NCBI RefSeq assembly: GCF_000820085.1
Contig: NZ_CDBN01000087.1
Span: 40,317-104,316 of the forward strand
Source: Aeromonas sanarellii
GTDB taxonomy: Bacteria > Pseudomonadota > Gammaproteobacteria > Enterobacterales > Aeromonadaceae
Length of the DNA: 64,000 nucleotides
Reading direction: 5' to 3'
Shown here: positions 1 to 12,950 of the stretch, in pieces
Position numbering within the stretch: the first letter of the stretch is position 1
How the letters are laid out: the number at the start of each line of letters is the position of its first letter
Position numbers and translations under genes: made by a program
The notes under the pieces: model-generated
What the model saw: the letters and a program-made list of their open reading frames with translations, nothing else
The model's database searches: none
What the model was told of the DNA's origin: nothing

Positions 1-189
1 TCTCCGGCCCGTGGAACCGCGGCTGCATGGGCTTCCACCCCTGCCAGCCAGCGCCCTGGCCCCGCCGTGTGCCAGCGAAGCCTGTGCACCTGCGGTACGC
101 CACTCGGCCCGACTGGCTGCCGACGCCCCGGTGTGGCGGCCCTTTACCCCTATTTATCCGATTTTTACTCCGCTTTACTTAACAAAATA
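1..189. other. unassigned sequence upstream of lacZ
   Basis: Short open frames cross this stretch on the plus strand, but none has a ribosome binding site or a recognisable product. They end in the AT-rich lacZ promoter region around 150-190. It may hold the end of a gene that lies mainly outside the window. I cannot assign it. Confidence 0.3.
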
Positions 190-190
190 T

Positions 191-206
191 GTGTAATCGT
201 TTACAT
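191..206. promoter_or_regulatory. GalR/GalS-type operator upstream of lacZ
   Basis: The sequence GTGTAATCGTTTACAT fits the GalR/GalS consensus GTGKAANCGNTTNCAC at all specified positions except the last base. It lies about 85 bp upstream of the lacZ start. An almost identical site lies upstream of mglB at 3454-3469, so a shared galactose-responsive repressor is likely. Confidence 0.7.
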
Positions 207-209
207 CTG

Positions 210-3364
<3,155 letters not shown>

Positions 3365-3385
3365 ATGGGCTAGTCTTTCATGGAG

Positions 3386-3403
3386 AGGCCTCGAAAGAGG
3401 CCT
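3386..3403 (+). terminator. hairpin after lacZ, possible terminator
   Basis: A perfect 7-bp stem with a GAAA tetraloop (AGGCCTC-GAAA-GAGGCCT) lies 22 bp after the lacZ stop. No clear T-run follows, so termination may be weak or Rho-assisted. Confidence 0.5.
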
Positions 3404-3453
3404 TAACTTACATAACTATTTAATTTTTAACAATATTGCTTCTATGTAACAGA

Positions 3454-3469
3454 GTGTAAACGTTTTCAT
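3454..3469. promoter_or_regulatory. GalR/GalS-type operator upstream of mglB
   Basis: GTGTAAACGTTTTCAT matches the GalR/GalS consensus at every specified position except the last base, which is T in the lacZ site too. It lies about 115 bp upstream of mglB, as expected for a galactose-inducible mgl promoter. Confidence 0.75.
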
Positions 3470-3471
3470 TT

Positions 3472-3487
3472 TGTTGCCATGATCACA
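3472..3487. promoter_or_regulatory. possible CRP site upstream of mglB
   Basis: TGTTGCCATGATCACA matches the CRP consensus in 8 of 10 positions with a perfect right half. It lies directly beside the galactose operator, an arrangement like that of the E. coli mglB promoter, which is CRP-dependent. Confidence 0.45.
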
Positions 3488-3582
3488 GACCGTCACACAA
3501 CAAACTGATTACATTAGGCTGGCGCCAGTTCACATGGTGTACAGCATTCCCTACAAAAACAGATAGAGATCGGAGCATAACA

Positions 3583-4569
3583 ATGAAAAAACTCACGACA
3601 GTTGCCACCTTGCTGATGGGACTGATGGCGGGAGCCCAAGCCCAGGCCGATACCCGTATCGGTGTCACCGTCTACAAGTATGACGACAACTTCATGGCCG
3701 TGGTGCGCAAGGCCATCGAGAAGGAAGCGGCAGCCAATCCCGGCGTGGAGCTGCTGATGAACGACTCCCAGAATGACCAGTCCAAGCAGAACGACCAGAT
3801 CGACGTATTGCTGGCCAAGGGCGTGAAGGCGCTGGCCATCAACCTGGTCGACCCGGCGGCGGCCCCTGTCGTGATCGAGAAAGCCCGTGCGGACGAGATC
3901 CCCGTGGTGTTCTACAACAAGGAACCGAGCGCAGCCGATCTGGCCAGCTACGACAAGGCCTACTACGTAGGGACCGACTCCAAGGAGTCCGGCATCATCC
4001 AGGGCGAGCTGATCGCCAAGCACTGGAAGGCCCATCCCGAGTGGGATCTGAACAAGGATGGCGTCATCCAGTTCGTGCTGCTCAAGGGAGAGCCGGGCCA
4101 CCCGGATGCGGAAGCCCGTACCACCTACGTCGTCAAGACCCTGAACGACGGCGGCGTCAAGACCGAGCAGCTGCACATGGATACCGGTATGTGGGATACC
4201 GCCATGGCCAAGGACAAGATGGATGCCTGGATCTCCGGCCCCAACGCCAACAAGATCGAAGTGGTCATCGCCAACAACGACGGCATGGCAATGGGCGCTG
4301 TTGAATCCCTGAAGGCCCAGGGCAAGACTGCCATCCCGGTGTTCGGCGTCGACGCCCTGCCGGAAGCCCTGGCCATGGTCAAGAGCGGCGCCATGGCGGG
4401 CACAGTGCTGAACGATGCGGCCAACCAGGCCAAGGCCACCTTCGAGCTGACCAAGAACCTGGCGGAAGGCAAGCCGGCCGGTGAAGGCACCAACTGGAAG
4501 ATCGACAACAAGGTCGTGCGTGTTGCCTACGTGGGCGTGGATAAAGACAACCTGTCCCAATTCGAGTAA
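3583..4569 (+). CDS. mglB: D-galactose/methyl-galactoside periplasmic binding protein
   Basis: Periplasmic receptor of the Mgl ABC importer; it binds galactose or glucose and in enterics also presents the sugar to a chemoreceptor. The 328-residue protein starts with a classical signal peptide ([13 protein letters not shown]...) that probably ends at the AQA-QA site near residue 22. The mature part is a type I periplasmic binding protein with the family's calcium-loop and sugar-site features, for example [26 protein letters not shown] and [14 protein letters not shown]. It is the first gene of mglBAC, preceded by a GalR/GalS-type operator and a CRP-like site. A strong hairpin directly downstream separates it from mglA and may raise its expression above that of the membrane subunits. 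Confidence 0.96.
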   Translation: MKKLTTVATLLMGLMAGAQAQADTRIGVTVYKYDDNFMAVVRKAIEKEAAANPGVELLMNDSQNDQSKQNDQIDVLLAKGVKALAINLVDPAAAPVVIEKARADEIPVVFYNKEPSAADLASYDKAYYVGTDSKESGIIQGELIAKHWKAHPEWDLNKDGVIQFVLLKGEPGHPDAEARTTYVVKTLNDGGVKTEQLHMDTGMWDTAMAKDKMDAWISGPNANKIEVVIANNDGMAMGAVESLKAQGKTAIPVFGVDALPEALAMVKSGAMAGTVLNDAANQAKATFELTKNLAEGKPAGEGTNWKIDNKVVRVAYVGVDKDNLSQFE

Positions 4570-4580
4570 TTCCCACCTCC

Positions 4581-4608
4581 AGGGCAAGGGAGATCCCTTG
4601 CCCTTTTT
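4581..4608 (+). terminator. terminator-like hairpin between mglB and mglA
   Basis: A 10-bp perfect stem (AGGGCAAGGG and its complement, AGAT loop) followed by T6 lies in the mglB-mglA gap. It looks like an intrinsic terminator that is read through partially, giving more binding protein than ATPase and permease, and it may also protect the mglB message. Confidence 0.8.
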
Positions 4609-4621
4609 TCAACCAGATGTG

Positions 4622-6142
4622 ATGGCTGATATGACAACACGGCAACAATCAGAATGGCTGTTGGAGATGATTGACGTCAGTAAAAGCTTTCCCGGCGTCA
4701 AGGCACTCGATAATGTCAATTTACGGGTCCGTCCTCATTCTGTGCATGCGTTGATGGGCGAGAATGGCGCAGGGAAGTCCACGCTGCTCAAGTGCCTGTT
4801 CGGCATCTACGAGAAGGATCAGGGCAAGATCTTCTTCAAGGGCGAGGAGGTCAACTTCACCTCGTCCAAGGAGGCGCTGGAGAACGGTGTCTCCATGGTG
4901 CACCAGGAGCTGAACCTGGTACTGCAACGCACCGTGATGGACAACATGTGGCTCGGCCGCTATCCCACCAAGGGGTGGTTCATCGATCACGGCAAGATGT
5001 ATGACGACACCAAGCGCATCTTCGAAGAGCTGGACATCGACATAGACCCGCGAGTCAAGGTCGGCACGCTGTCCGTCTCCCAGATGCAGATGATCGAGAT
5101 CGCCAAGGCATTCTCCTATGACGCCAAGATCGTCATCATGGACGAACCCACCTCCTCCCTGACCGAGAAGGAGGTCAACCACCTCTTCAAGATCATCAAC
5201 AAGCTCAAGGAGAAGGGGTGCGGCATCGTCTACATCTCCCACAAGATGGAAGAGATCTTCCAGCTCTGTGACGAGATCACCATATTGCGGGATGGCCAGT
5301 GGGTGGCGACCCAGTCCCTCGAAGGGCTCACCATGGACAAGATCATCGGCATGATGGTCGGCCGCGAGCTCACCCAGCGCTTCCCGGAAAAAACCAACCA
5401 GCCGAAAGAAGTGATCCTCGAGGTCGAACACCTGACGGCCAAGAACCAGCCTTCCATCAAGGACGTGACCTTCAACCTGCACAAGGGGGAGATCCTCGGC
5501 ATCGCCGGTCTGGTGGGGGCCAAGCGCACCGACATCGTGGAGACCCTGTTCGGCATTCGCGAGCACAGCGAGGGGAGCATCAAGCTTCATGGCAAGGAGG
5601 TCGCCAACCGCAACGCCCACGAGGCGATCCAGAATGGCTTCGCCCTGGTCACCGAAGAGCGCCGCTCCACCGGGATTTACTCCCGTCTCGATATCGCCTT
5701 CAACTCCCTGATCGCCAACATGGACAACTACAAGGGATCCATGGGGCTGCTCAGCGACAACAAGATGAAGAGCGATACCCAGTGGGTCATCGACTCCATG
5801 CGGGTCAAGACGCCGACCCAGCAGACCCAGATCGGCTCCCTGTCCGGCGGCAACCAGCAGAAGGTGATCATCGGCCGCTGGCTGCTGACCCAGCCGGAGA
5901 TACTGATGCTGGACGAACCGACCCGCGGCATCGACGTGGGGGCCAAGTTCGAGATCTACCAGCTCATCCTGGAGCTGGCGAAGAAGGACAAGGGCATCGT
6001 CATCATCTCGTCCGAGATGCCGGAACTGCTCGGGATCACCGATCGCATCCTGGTCATGAGCAATGGCCGGGTCGCCGGGATCGTCAACACCAAAGAAACT
6101 GACCAGAGCGAGATCCTGCGCCTGGCATCTCTGTACCTATAA
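4622..6142 (+). CDS. mglA: galactose/methyl-galactoside ABC importer ATPase
   Basis: Energises galactose import with MglB and MglC. Starting at ATG 4622 the protein has 506 residues, the length of E. coli MglA. It has two tandem ABC domains, as in other sugar-importer ATPases: the first has Walker [10 protein letters not shown], signature LSVSQMQM and Walker B IVIMDEP; the second has an atypical P-loop region ([10 protein letters not shown]), signature LSGGNQQK and Walker [15 protein letters not shown]. The degenerate second P-loop is normal for this family. The open frame extends upstream through the terminator, but similarity begins only near [14 protein letters not shown] second ATG at 4631 is possible, and neither start has a strong Shine-Dalgarno sequence, which fits low expression relative to mglB. 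Confidence 0.95.
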   Translation: MADMTTRQQSEWLLEMIDVSKSFPGVKALDNVNLRVRPHSVHALMGENGAGKSTLLKCLFGIYEKDQGKIFFKGEEVNFTSSKEALENGVSMVHQELNLVLQRTVMDNMWLGRYPTKGWFIDHGKMYDDTKRIFEELDIDIDPRVKVGTLSVSQMQMIEIAKAFSYDAKIVIMDEPTSSLTEKEVNHLFKIINKLKEKGCGIVYISHKMEEIFQLCDEITILRDGQWVATQSLEGLTMDKIIGMMVGRELTQRFPEKTNQPKEVILEVEHLTAKNQPSIKDVTFNLHKGEILGIAGLVGAKRTDIVETLFGIREHSEGSIKLHGKEVANRNAHEAIQNGFALVTEERRSTGIYSRLDIAFNSLIANMDNYKGSMGLLSDNKMKSDTQWVIDSMRVKTPTQQTQIGSLSGGNQQKVIIGRWLLTQPEILMLDEPTRGIDVGAKFEIYQLILELAKKDKGIVIISSEMPELLGITDRILVMSNGRVAGIVNTKETDQSEILRLASLYL

Positions 6143-6157
6143 AGACAGGAAGACATT

Positions 6158-7168
6158 ATGGAGTCGGCTAAAAATTTCAACCTGATGCAGGCGCTTAAAG
6201 AGAACGGCATCTATGTGGTGCTGCTGGTGTTGCTCATGATCATCGTGATCAAGGAGCCCTCCTTCCTCAGCCTCACCAACCTCAGCAACATCCTGACCCA
6301 GTCCTCGGTGCGGGTCATCATCGCCCTCGGGGTGGCGGGCATCATCATCACCCAGGGCACCGACCTGTCGGCCGGTCGCCAGGTCGGCCTGGCGGCGCTG
6401 ATCGCGGCCACCATGCTGCAGGCCCTGACCAACGTCAACAAGGTATTCCCGACCCTGGGTGAAGTGCCCATCCCCGCAGTGATCCTGCTGGTGTGCGTGG
6501 TGGGGGCCCTGATCGGCCTGGTCAACGGCCTGATCGTGGCCTACCTGAACGTGACGCCCTTCATCACCACCCTGGGCACCATGATCATCGTCTACGGCAT
6601 CAACTCGCTGTACTTCGACTCCGTGGGCGCCTCCCCGGTGGCCGGCTTCGATCCCCGCTTCTCCAACTTTGCCCAGGGGTTCATCCGGATTGGCGGGTTC
6701 AAGCTCTCCTACCTGACCTTCTATGCGGCCATCGCCAGCGTCTTCGTCTGGGTGCTGTGGAACAAGACCCGCTTCGGCAAGAACATCTTCGCCATCGGCG
6801 GCAACCCGGAGGCGGCCAAGGTGTCCGGCGTCAACGTCGCCGTCAACCTGGTGATCATCTACGCCCTGGCCGGTGTCTTCTATGCCTTCGGCGGCATGCT
6901 GGAAGCGGGCCGCATCGGCAGCGCCACCAACAACCTCGGCTTCATGTATGAACTCGACGCCATCGCGGCCTGCGTGGTGGGTGGGGTGTCGTTCGCCGGC
7001 GGTGTGGGCACTGTCGCCGGTGTGATCACCGGCGTACTTATCTTCACGCTGATCAACTATGGTTTGACCTACATAGGGGTCAGCCCTTACTGGCAGTTCA
7101 TCATCAAGGGTGGCATCATCATTCTGGCGGTCGCGCTGGACTCCATGAAGTACGCCAAGAAGAAGTAA
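6158..7168 (+). CDS. mglC: galactose/methyl-galactoside ABC importer permease
   Basis: Inner-membrane channel subunit of the Mgl importer, 336 residues, the same as E. coli MglC. It has about ten hydrophobic segments and the family motifs [12 protein letters not shown] near the N terminus and [12 protein letters not shown] in the cytoplasmic loop that couples to MglA. It starts 15 bp after mglA behind an AGGAAG site, so it is translated from the same message. Confidence 0.96.
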   Translation: MESAKNFNLMQALKENGIYVVLLVLLMIIVIKEPSFLSLTNLSNILTQSSVRVIIALGVAGIIITQGTDLSAGRQVGLAALIAATMLQALTNVNKVFPTLGEVPIPAVILLVCVVGALIGLVNGLIVAYLNVTPFITTLGTMIIVYGINSLYFDSVGASPVAGFDPRFSNFAQGFIRIGGFKLSYLTFYAAIASVFVWVLWNKTRFGKNIFAIGGNPEAAKVSGVNVAVNLVIIYALAGVFYAFGGMLEAGRIGSATNNLGFMYELDAIAACVVGGVSFAGGVGTVAGVITGVLIFTLINYGLTYIGVSPYWQFIIKGGIIILAVALDSMKYAKKK

Positions 7169-7226
7169 GCATTGGCAGAGAGGGCTGGAGCAATTCCGGC
7201 CCTTTCTCTCTGGAGGGACCCATCCC

Positions 7227-8960
7227 ATGCCATTCAAAGTCAAGATCAACGTCCTCCTGCTGCTCGCCATCCTGGCCACCATCGGCACCGCCTGGTTCAG
7301 CGTCAACCATTTCATCAGCGGGTACATCCGCACCCAGGCCACCCAGAACATCAACGAGCAGATAACCCTGGTCAGGGAGAAGCTGGCGGGGGACATCAAC
7401 CAGAGGGTGTTGCTGGCGGCCAACCTCAATCTCGGGGTGACCAGCGTCAAGAAAGCCCTCCAGGAGACCGGCTTTCACAACATCGTCAAGATCATCGGCG
7501 ACATGGCATTCGACGTGAACGGGGTGATCGACGACAAGGCCAGGGTCGAGGCCCTGCGCAAACAGATCCCGGCCGCCAACAACCAGATCACCGTCAGCCC
7601 GCTGGAGCAGCTGGACGGCAAGCCGGTGATCTCCATCCTGGTACCCCGTGGTGCCGATTCCGCCTACCTCTACTACCTCGACATGAGCGAGTTCAAGACG
7701 CTGCTGGCGAAGGTGAGCGGGGAGGGGCGCTACTTCTCCCTCACCGACAGCCAGGGCCGGGAGCTCTACAGCAGCAAGCCCGGGGGAGAGACGGAGAGCC
7801 GTCCCAACACGCTGGATATCCGGGGCAGCAGCTGGACCCTGACCGGCTATATCGACCTCGATTACATCCGGGCCATGACCCAGGCGCTCAACCGCAAGAT
7901 CACCCTGGCCCTGCTCGGGGTCGCGGCCCTGGTGCTGGTGATCTCCATGATGGCGCTCAACCTGGCCTATAGACCCATCCTCTCCCTGCGGGATCTGGTG
8001 CAGGAGTTGTCCCAGGGCAACGGCGATCTGACTCGCCGGCTCACGGTGACCAGCAAGGACGATCTCGGCCAGATCTCGGCGGGTATCAACCGCTTCATCG
8101 AGCAGTTGCAGGAGATGATGGGGGAGGTACGGCAGGCCAGTGGCCAGCTCAACGAGGGGATTTCGGATCTCGCCAGGCAGACGGGCTCGGCACAGGGGCT
8201 GCTGGCCGAGCATGTGCGAGAGACGGAGCAGGTGGTCACCGCCATCAACGAGATGAGCCGCACCGCCGTCTCGGTGTCGGAGAGTGCGGCCAGCACGGCC
8301 CAGCTCACCGGCCAGAGCCAGCAGCTGGCCAACCAGTCGCGTCAGGTGGTGGATCAGGCCATGGCCAGCGTGACCGCCCTGGTGACCGAGGTGGAAGCCA
8401 CGGCACGTTCCATCGAGGCCATGCAGCAGGACGTGCAGCAGATCGGCTCCATCCTCGGGGTCATCGGCGGCATCGCGGAACAGACCAACCTGCTGGCCCT
8501 CAACGCCGCCATCGAGGCGGCCAGGGCCGGGGAGCAGGGGCGCGGTTTTGCGGTGGTGGCGGACGAGGTGCGCTCCCTGGCGGGACGTACCCAGAAGAGC
8601 ACAGCCGAGATCCAGACCATGCTGACCCGGTTGCAGAGGGGCACCCAGACAGTGGTGACCGCCATGGGCAACACCCGGCAGAGCTGTCAGGATGCGGCGG
8701 AAAACACCAGCAAGGTGAATGCGTCGCTGGATCTGATGGCGGGGGAAGTGGTGGAGATCAACGATCTCATCAGCCATATCGCCACGGCTGCGGAGCAGCA
8801 GAGTGCCGTCGCCGAGGAGATCAACCGCAACATGAGCGCCATCGCCGAGGTGATCACCCAGCTCAAGGGCAATGGGGAGCGGACCGCGCACAGCTCGACC
8901 GCCATGCAGCGCACCTATGACAGGCTGAGGGAGATAGTGGGGCACTTCCGGCTGGAATAA
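7227..8960 (+). CDS. methyl-accepting chemotaxis protein downstream of mglC
   Basis: Transmembrane chemoreceptor of 577 residues. An N-terminal membrane helix (about residues 7-29) is followed by a periplasmic sensor of about 200 residues with a Cache-like composition, a second membrane helix (about 232-252), a HAMP domain, and a signalling domain with the hairpin tip [36 protein letters not shown]. It starts 58 bp after mglC behind a CTGGAGGGA site, with a small stem-loop in the gap. The position suggests it senses galactose or an MglB-bound sugar, although the sensor does not resemble the four-helix bundle of E. coli Trg. It has no C-terminal CheR/CheB pentapeptide. Ligand assignment is inference. 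Confidence 0.9.
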   Translation: MPFKVKINVLLLLAILATIGTAWFSVNHFISGYIRTQATQNINEQITLVREKLAGDINQRVLLAANLNLGVTSVKKALQETGFHNIVKIIGDMAFDVNGVIDDKARVEALRKQIPAANNQITVSPLEQLDGKPVISILVPRGADSAYLYYLDMSEFKTLLAKVSGEGRYFSLTDSQGRELYSSKPGGETESRPNTLDIRGSSWTLTGYIDLDYIRAMTQALNRKITLALLGVAALVLVISMMALNLAYRPILSLRDLVQELSQGNGDLTRRLTVTSKDDLGQISAGINRFIEQLQEMMGEVRQASGQLNEGISDLARQTGSAQGLLAEHVRETEQVVTAINEMSRTAVSVSESAASTAQLTGQSQQLANQSRQVVDQAMASVTALVTEVEATARSIEAMQQDVQQIGSILGVIGGIAEQTNLLALNAAIEAARAGEQGRGFAVVADEVRSLAGRTQKSTAEIQTMLTRLQRGTQTVVTAMGNTRQSCQDAAENTSKVNASLDLMAGEVVEINDLISHIATAAEQQSAVAEEINRNMSAIAEVITQLKGNGERTAHSSTAMQRTYDRLREIVGHFRLE

Positions 8961-9034
8961 GGTCTGGTCGTGGACACCCTGGCCGACAGCGCCGTGGCCG
9001 GGGTGACCCACCAGCGGGCAGGAGTGAAAAATGC

Positions 9035-9309
9035 CCAAAAAAGATGGGGGCGACTCGCGTCGCCCCCGATAGTCTTATCGCTCAGATCCTTGAACGAAGT
9101 TGCTCCCTGCAATCCCTGACTATACCTCTTCCTTTAGGTTTCCCCTTCCCAATCCTTTGGGGTGTCCTTTAGCCATCATGGCCTGACGAGTCATCCTTTC
9201 CCGTCGCACTTTCTCCGTCCTGGGAGGTGTCCTTTACCACATCCTGTGGTGAGTCCATTTGCCCAACCCTGGCAGCCAGTCTTCCTGACCGACTTCATTG
9301 CGTCCGTGC
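9035..9309 (-). ncRNA. CsrB/RsmB-family regulatory RNA (CsrA sponge)
   Basis: Read on the minus strand, the interval holds about 17 GGA trinucleotides in about 275 nt, many as AGGA in hairpin-like contexts such as CACCACAGGATGTGGT, AAAGGACACCTCC and CCAAAGGATTGG. Near the 3' end is the block CAGGGAGCAAC, also seen in E. coli CsrB. It ends in a strong terminator: stem GGGGGCGAC/GTCGCCCCC at 9046-9067 followed by T6. A promoter is visible upstream: -35 TTGTCG (9339-9344), 16-bp spacer, -10 TATAGT (9317-9322). No credible protein is encoded. By family knowledge such RNAs titrate CsrA and are induced by a BarA/UvrY-type system. The exact 5' end is an estimate. Confidence 0.85.
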
Positions 9310-9739
9310 AGGAGTAACTATAAGGATTTCGCGCAGGGCGACAACGGCATGTTGAAAAACGTTTTTTCTCAACTCGTTTCTCGCGAAATGATATAGAGAT
9401 TATTTTGTTATTAATCATTGTGTTGTCGGTGTTGCTTGTGGTTTTTTCACGCTTATCTTCCGACTATGGCGAGAATTTTTATGGCGTTTTACTCACTCAT
9501 GTAATGGCGAATGTCTCACAGGCCGTTTACCTGGGGTTCAGAAATGTCGGCGCTACCGGTGTCGATCGCAGATGGGCGCATGCGGGAGCCGACATCCAGG
9601 GGCGTGATGTCGGCCCAATGGCAATCCCGGGGGATTGAAGCGACGGGTCTGGATGGGGGCGAGGGCGAACGAGGGAGGGGAATGGCATCACCCAAGAGGA
9701 GTGCATCCCCCCTTGGGTGAGAGGACGTGGGTGGGAGGA
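9310..9739. other. intergenic region upstream of the Csr-type RNA
   Basis: The 9340-9480 part is AT-rich and holds the -35 element and presumably activator sites for the minus-strand RNA. The rest shows no supported gene: short frames on both strands lack ribosome binding sites and have arginine/proline-rich, unlikely translations. Confidence 0.4.
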
Positions 9740-9916
9740 TCAGTGGTGCTGGCTGCCGCCATACCATTGGCAAAGGTAGGCGGGCACCAGCATCTGGGGT
9801 GCCTGGTCGACATGGCATACCACCAGCGGCATGGCGGGGGCGCCCTGGGCGTGGACCAGGGCCGGGGCCATGGGCAGGACCAGGGCGACGAGCAGAAACA
9901 GCGACTTGATCTTCAT
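9740..9916 (-). CDS. small secreted protein, function unknown
   Basis: A 58-residue ORF on the minus strand whose ATG is preceded by an ideal AAGGAG site seven bases upstream. It opens with a convincing signal peptide (MKIKSLFLLVALVLPMAPA, probable cleavage after LVHA). The mature part is only about 35 residues, with two cysteines about 15 residues apart (in CHVD and YLCQ) that could form a disulphide, and a histidine-rich end. The upstream frame is open for a further 78 codons, but the ribosome binding site and signal peptide fix this start. I do not recognise the family. Confidence 0.7.
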   Translation of the reverse strand: MKIKSLFLLVALVLPMAPALVHAQGAPAMPLVVCHVDQAPQMLVPAYLCQWYGGSQHH

Positions 9917-10445
9917 GGTTATCTCCTTGATGACAGAAAAGCGTGTGATCCCGATCACTTTCTGAGTTAAGGCGAACCACGGGTTGGTGCAAGGCGCTGC
10001 AATAAATTCAACTAATGAAAAAACTTTGAATCCCGGCTGCAATGGCGCTGATGAGAATACTCCCGCCGGGATGCGTCCAAAATGCATATCCATATAAAAG
10101 ACATGGCGTGAAAGCCGTGGGCGCGAAGCCTGCCGTGCGACCTGGCGCAAATGCCATGATCTGGAACAAAAGATGGATTATTCAACCGGAATGGCGAAAG
10201 TGACTATTTATGTGGTGAACTCAAGGGGAGTGAATGACGATAAATTCATGGAGAGATATAAAAAATTCAAAAACTGAAATGGATTATTTTATATTGCTGA
10301 TTTCCAAGTGATTTTAAAACAATGGCTATCTCTTTATGGATAATGAAAATGAATGAAAACGCTATCTTGCCGGGATTTTACGGGCGTTTTTTGCTTGTTT
10401 ATGCCATGACGACCCTGGGGCAAATATCGTTTATGTACACTCCGT

Positions 10446-10469
10446 CATAAATTAACTCCGGAATTTATG
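10446..10469. promoter_or_regulatory. perfect inverted repeat upstream of arcA, operator candidate
   Basis: CATAAATT and AATTTATG flank an 8-bp centre. The AT-rich, symmetric arms resemble ARG-box-like sites bound by ArgR-family proteins, and an ArgR paralogue is encoded at the far end of this operon. Binding is inferred, not shown. Confidence 0.4.
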
Positions 10470-10478
10470 CAGTCTGAG

Positions 10479-10492
10479 TTGAATGTGATCAA
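10479..10492. promoter_or_regulatory. FNR/ANR-type box upstream of arcA
   Basis: TTGAATGTGATCAA matches the FNR consensus TTGAT-N4-ATCAA with one mismatch. Arginine deiminase operons are classic anaerobically induced targets of ANR/FNR in Pseudomonas, so the site fits its gene. Confidence 0.6.
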
Positions 10493-10662
10493 TGTCTAAG
10501 TTTGATGTGACCTCCAGTCCTAATCTCTGCGTCGAAAGGCAAGGGCAGGATAGAACATAAGCCGAATACCCTACATAAAGAATATCCCGCCTTAGCCACG
10601 AGCCTGAATAGAAGGAATCTATTCAATCACTCGCAGGGACCACTGCTAGACGGAATATAATC

Positions 10663-11883
10663 ATGAGCAAATTTTATGTAGGTTCTGAAGTTGGCCAGTT
10701 GCGCCGCGTCATGTTGCACCGCCCCAACCTCAGTCTGAAGCGTCTGACCCCCTCCAACTGCCAGGATCTGCTGTTCGATGACGTCTTGTCCGTTGAGCGC
10801 GCCGGTCAGGAGCACGACAAATTCGCTCAGGTGCTGCGCGATCAGAATGTCGAAGTCTTCCTGCTGACCAACCTGCTGGCGGAAACCCTGGATGTACCGG
10901 AAGCCAAAACCTGGCTGCTGCAGCATCAGGTCTCCGATTATCGCCTCGGCACCGCGCTGGCCAACGACGTGCGCTGCTTCCTGGCCGACATGCCGCACCG
11001 CGAGCTGGCCCGCATCCTCTCCGGCGGCCTGACCTACTCCGAGATGCCCTACAGCGGCGTCAACATGGTGGTCGGCATGCACGCCCCGACCGATTTCATC
11101 ATAGAGCCGCTGCCCAACCACCTCTTCACCCGCGACACCTCCTGCTGGGTCTACGGCGGCGTCTCCATCAACCCCATGGCCAAGGCCGCCCGTCGCCGCG
11201 AGACCAACCATGTGAAGGCCATCTACCGCTGGCACCCGCAGTTCGCCGGCCAGGACTTCATCAAGTACTTCGGTGACGAAGACCGCGACTACGACAACTC
11301 CACCATCGAGGGGGGCGACGTCCTGGTCATCGGCCGCGGCGCCGTGCTCATCGGCATGTCCGAGCGCACCACGCCGCAAGGGGTCGAACACCTGGCCCGC
11401 GGCCTGTTCAAACACGGCCAGGCCAAGCAGGTCATCGCCATGCAGTTGCCGAAACACCGCAGCTGCATGCACCTCGACACCGTCATGACCCACATGGACA
11501 TAGACACCTTCTCCGTCTATCCGGAAGTCATCCGCAAGGACGTGAACTGCTGGAGCCTGACCCCGGGTGGCGCCACCGGCATGAACATCAAGGAGGAGGG
11601 TTACTTCGTCACCGCCATCGAGAAGGCGCTGGGGGTGGATCAGCTCAAGCTCATCACCACGGGCGGCGACAGCTTCGAGGCCGAGCGCGAGCAGTGGAAC
11701 GACGCCAACAACGTGCTGACCGTACGCCCCGGCGTGGTGGTGGGTTACGAGCGCAACACCTACACCAACGAGAAGTACGACAAGGCCGGCATCACTGTGC
11801 TGCCCATCCCGGGTGAAGAGCTGGGACGTGGTCGCGGCGGCGCCCGCTGCATGAGCTGCCCGATGGAACGTGACGGCATCTGA
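10663..11883 (+). CDS. arcA: arginine deiminase
   Basis: First enzyme of the fermentative arginine deiminase pathway: L-arginine to citrulline and ammonia in the cytoplasm. The 406-residue protein begins [18 protein letters not shown] and carries the guanidino-modifying fold's landmarks: the conserved FTRDTSCWV block, [11 protein letters not shown], the catalytic His in [12 protein letters not shown], and the C-terminal [13 protein letters not shown] with the nucleophilic Cys near residue 396. It is first in arcA-arcC-arcB-transporter; in Pseudomonas the order is arcDABC. Upstream are an FNR-like box and an inverted repeat. This is not the unrelated ArcA response regulator of the same name. 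Confidence 0.96.
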   Translation: MSKFYVGSEVGQLRRVMLHRPNLSLKRLTPSNCQDLLFDDVLSVERAGQEHDKFAQVLRDQNVEVFLLTNLLAETLDVPEAKTWLLQHQVSDYRLGTALANDVRCFLADMPHRELARILSGGLTYSEMPYSGVNMVVGMHAPTDFIIEPLPNHLFTRDTSCWVYGGVSINPMAKAARRRETNHVKAIYRWHPQFAGQDFIKYFGDEDRDYDNSTIEGGDVLVIGRGAVLIGMSERTTPQGVEHLARGLFKHGQAKQVIAMQLPKHRSCMHLDTVMTHMDIDTFSVYPEVIRKDVNCWSLTPGGATGMNIKEEGYFVTAIEKALGVDQLKLITTGGDSFEAEREQWNDANNVLTVRPGVVVGYERNTYTNEKYDKAGITVLPIPGEELGRGRGGARCMSCPMERDGI

Positions 11884-11944
11884 CAAGACGGCGTGGCGCC
11901 GGCAGAGGCTGACGCCACAGATACCAAGACTCGAGAGTAACACC

Positions 11945-12871
11945 ATGAAAAAACCAACTGTCGTCGTCGCCCTGGGTGGCAATGCCCTGCTCCGTCGTGG
12001 CGAGCCGCTTGAAGCTGACATCCAGCGCAAGAACATCGCCACCGCCGCCAAGACCATCGCCCTGATCGCCCAGGAGTACAACGTTGTGCTGGTGCACGGC
12101 AACGGCCCGCAAGTCGGCCTGCTGGCCCTGCAGAACAGCGCCTACACCAAGGTCTCCCCCTATCCTCTGGATGTGCTGGGCGCCGAGTCCCAGGGCATGA
12201 TCGGCTACATGCTGATCCAGGAGCTGAAGAACCTGATGCCGAGCCGCAACGTCACCGCGCTGCTGACCCAGGTGCAGGTCGACCCCCAGGATCCGGCGTT
12301 TGCCAATCCGACCAAGTTTATCGGCCCGGTTTATGAAGAAGTGGAGGCCCGCGCCCTAGCTGCAGAGAAGCACTGGTCGGTCAAGGCTGACGGCAAGTTC
12401 TTCCGCCGCGTGGTGCCGTCCCCGCTGCCTCAGCGCATCGTCGAAGGCGACGCCATCGAAACCCTGATCGCCCAGGGCCACCTCATCATCTGTACCGGTG
12501 GTGGCGGCATTCCGGTGACCTGGGATGGCCAGAGCCTGACCGGTATAGAGGCCGTCATCGACAAGGACATGTCTGCCGCCTACCTGGCCAAGCAGATCAA
12601 GGCCGACGCCCTGCTGATCCTGACCGACGCCGATGCCGTCTACCTGGATTGGGGCAAGCCGACCCAGCGTCCGCTGCGGGTCACCAGCCCGGACGAGCTG
12701 GCCGGGGTCAAGTTCGATGCAGGCTCCATGGGGCCCAAGGTCGAGGCCTCCTGCGAATTCGTCAAGGCGACCGGCGGCATGGTCGGGATCGGTTCCCTGG
12801 AAGATGGTCTGGCCATCCTCAGGGGCGAAGCCGGCACCAATATCGTTGCCACTAATACCGTCAATGCCTGA
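11945..12871 (+). CDS. arcC: carbamate kinase
   Basis: Last step of the arginine deiminase pathway: transfers phosphate from carbamoyl phosphate to ADP, giving ATP, ammonia and CO2. The start at 11945 ([16 protein letters not shown]) follows a GAGAGTAA site and gives 308 residues, usual for the family; the open frame runs further upstream but overlaps no conserved sequence. Amino-acid-kinase motifs are visible: [12 protein letters not shown] at the N terminus, [18 protein letters not shown], and [15 protein letters not shown] for nucleotide binding. It lies between arcA and arcB in the same direction. Confidence 0.95.
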   Translation: MKKPTVVVALGGNALLRRGEPLEADIQRKNIATAAKTIALIAQEYNVVLVHGNGPQVGLLALQNSAYTKVSPYPLDVLGAESQGMIGYMLIQELKNLMPSRNVTALLTQVQVDPQDPAFANPTKFIGPVYEEVEARALAAEKHWSVKADGKFFRRVVPSPLPQRIVEGDAIETLIAQGHLIICTGGGGIPVTWDGQSLTGIEAVIDKDMSAAYLAKQIKADALLILTDADAVYLDWGKPTQRPLRVTSPDELAGVKFDAGSMGPKVEASCEFVKATGGMVGIGSLEDGLAILRGEAGTNIVATNTVNA

Positions 12872-12950
12872 GCCAATGCTCTGGCCTGAACAACTGCGTA
12901 GTTAACAACACTGCCCAAATTGGTCTGAACAAATATAGAGAGAACTCATC

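Larger units (their letters stand above)
9917..10662. other. long regulatory region between the small secreted protein and arcA
   Basis: About 745 bp without a credible gene. It carries the leftward promoter of the secreted-protein gene and the rightward control region of arcA, including an FNR-like box, an 8-8-8 inverted repeat (10446-10469), and a hairpin-forming repeat TGAATA-N9-TATTCA (10605-10625) in the probable arcA leader. The part around 10180-10400 is strikingly AT-rich for this genome. Confidence 0.5.

Noticed and set aside
4481..4621. N-terminal extension of mglA through the mglB-mglA terminator
   Set aside because: The frame is open, but similarity to MglA begins after 4622 and the extension would overlap mglB and the hairpin.
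9405..9638. 77-codon hydrophobic-start ORF upstream of the Csr-type RNA
   Set aside because: No ATG or Shine-Dalgarno; the hydrophobic start comes from AT-rich promoter DNA, and the rest has no protein character.
9516..9992. 158-codon Pro/Arg-rich ORF overlapping the small secreted protein
   Set aside because: Different frame from the secreted protein, which has a perfect ribosome binding site and signal peptide; the longer frame has neither.
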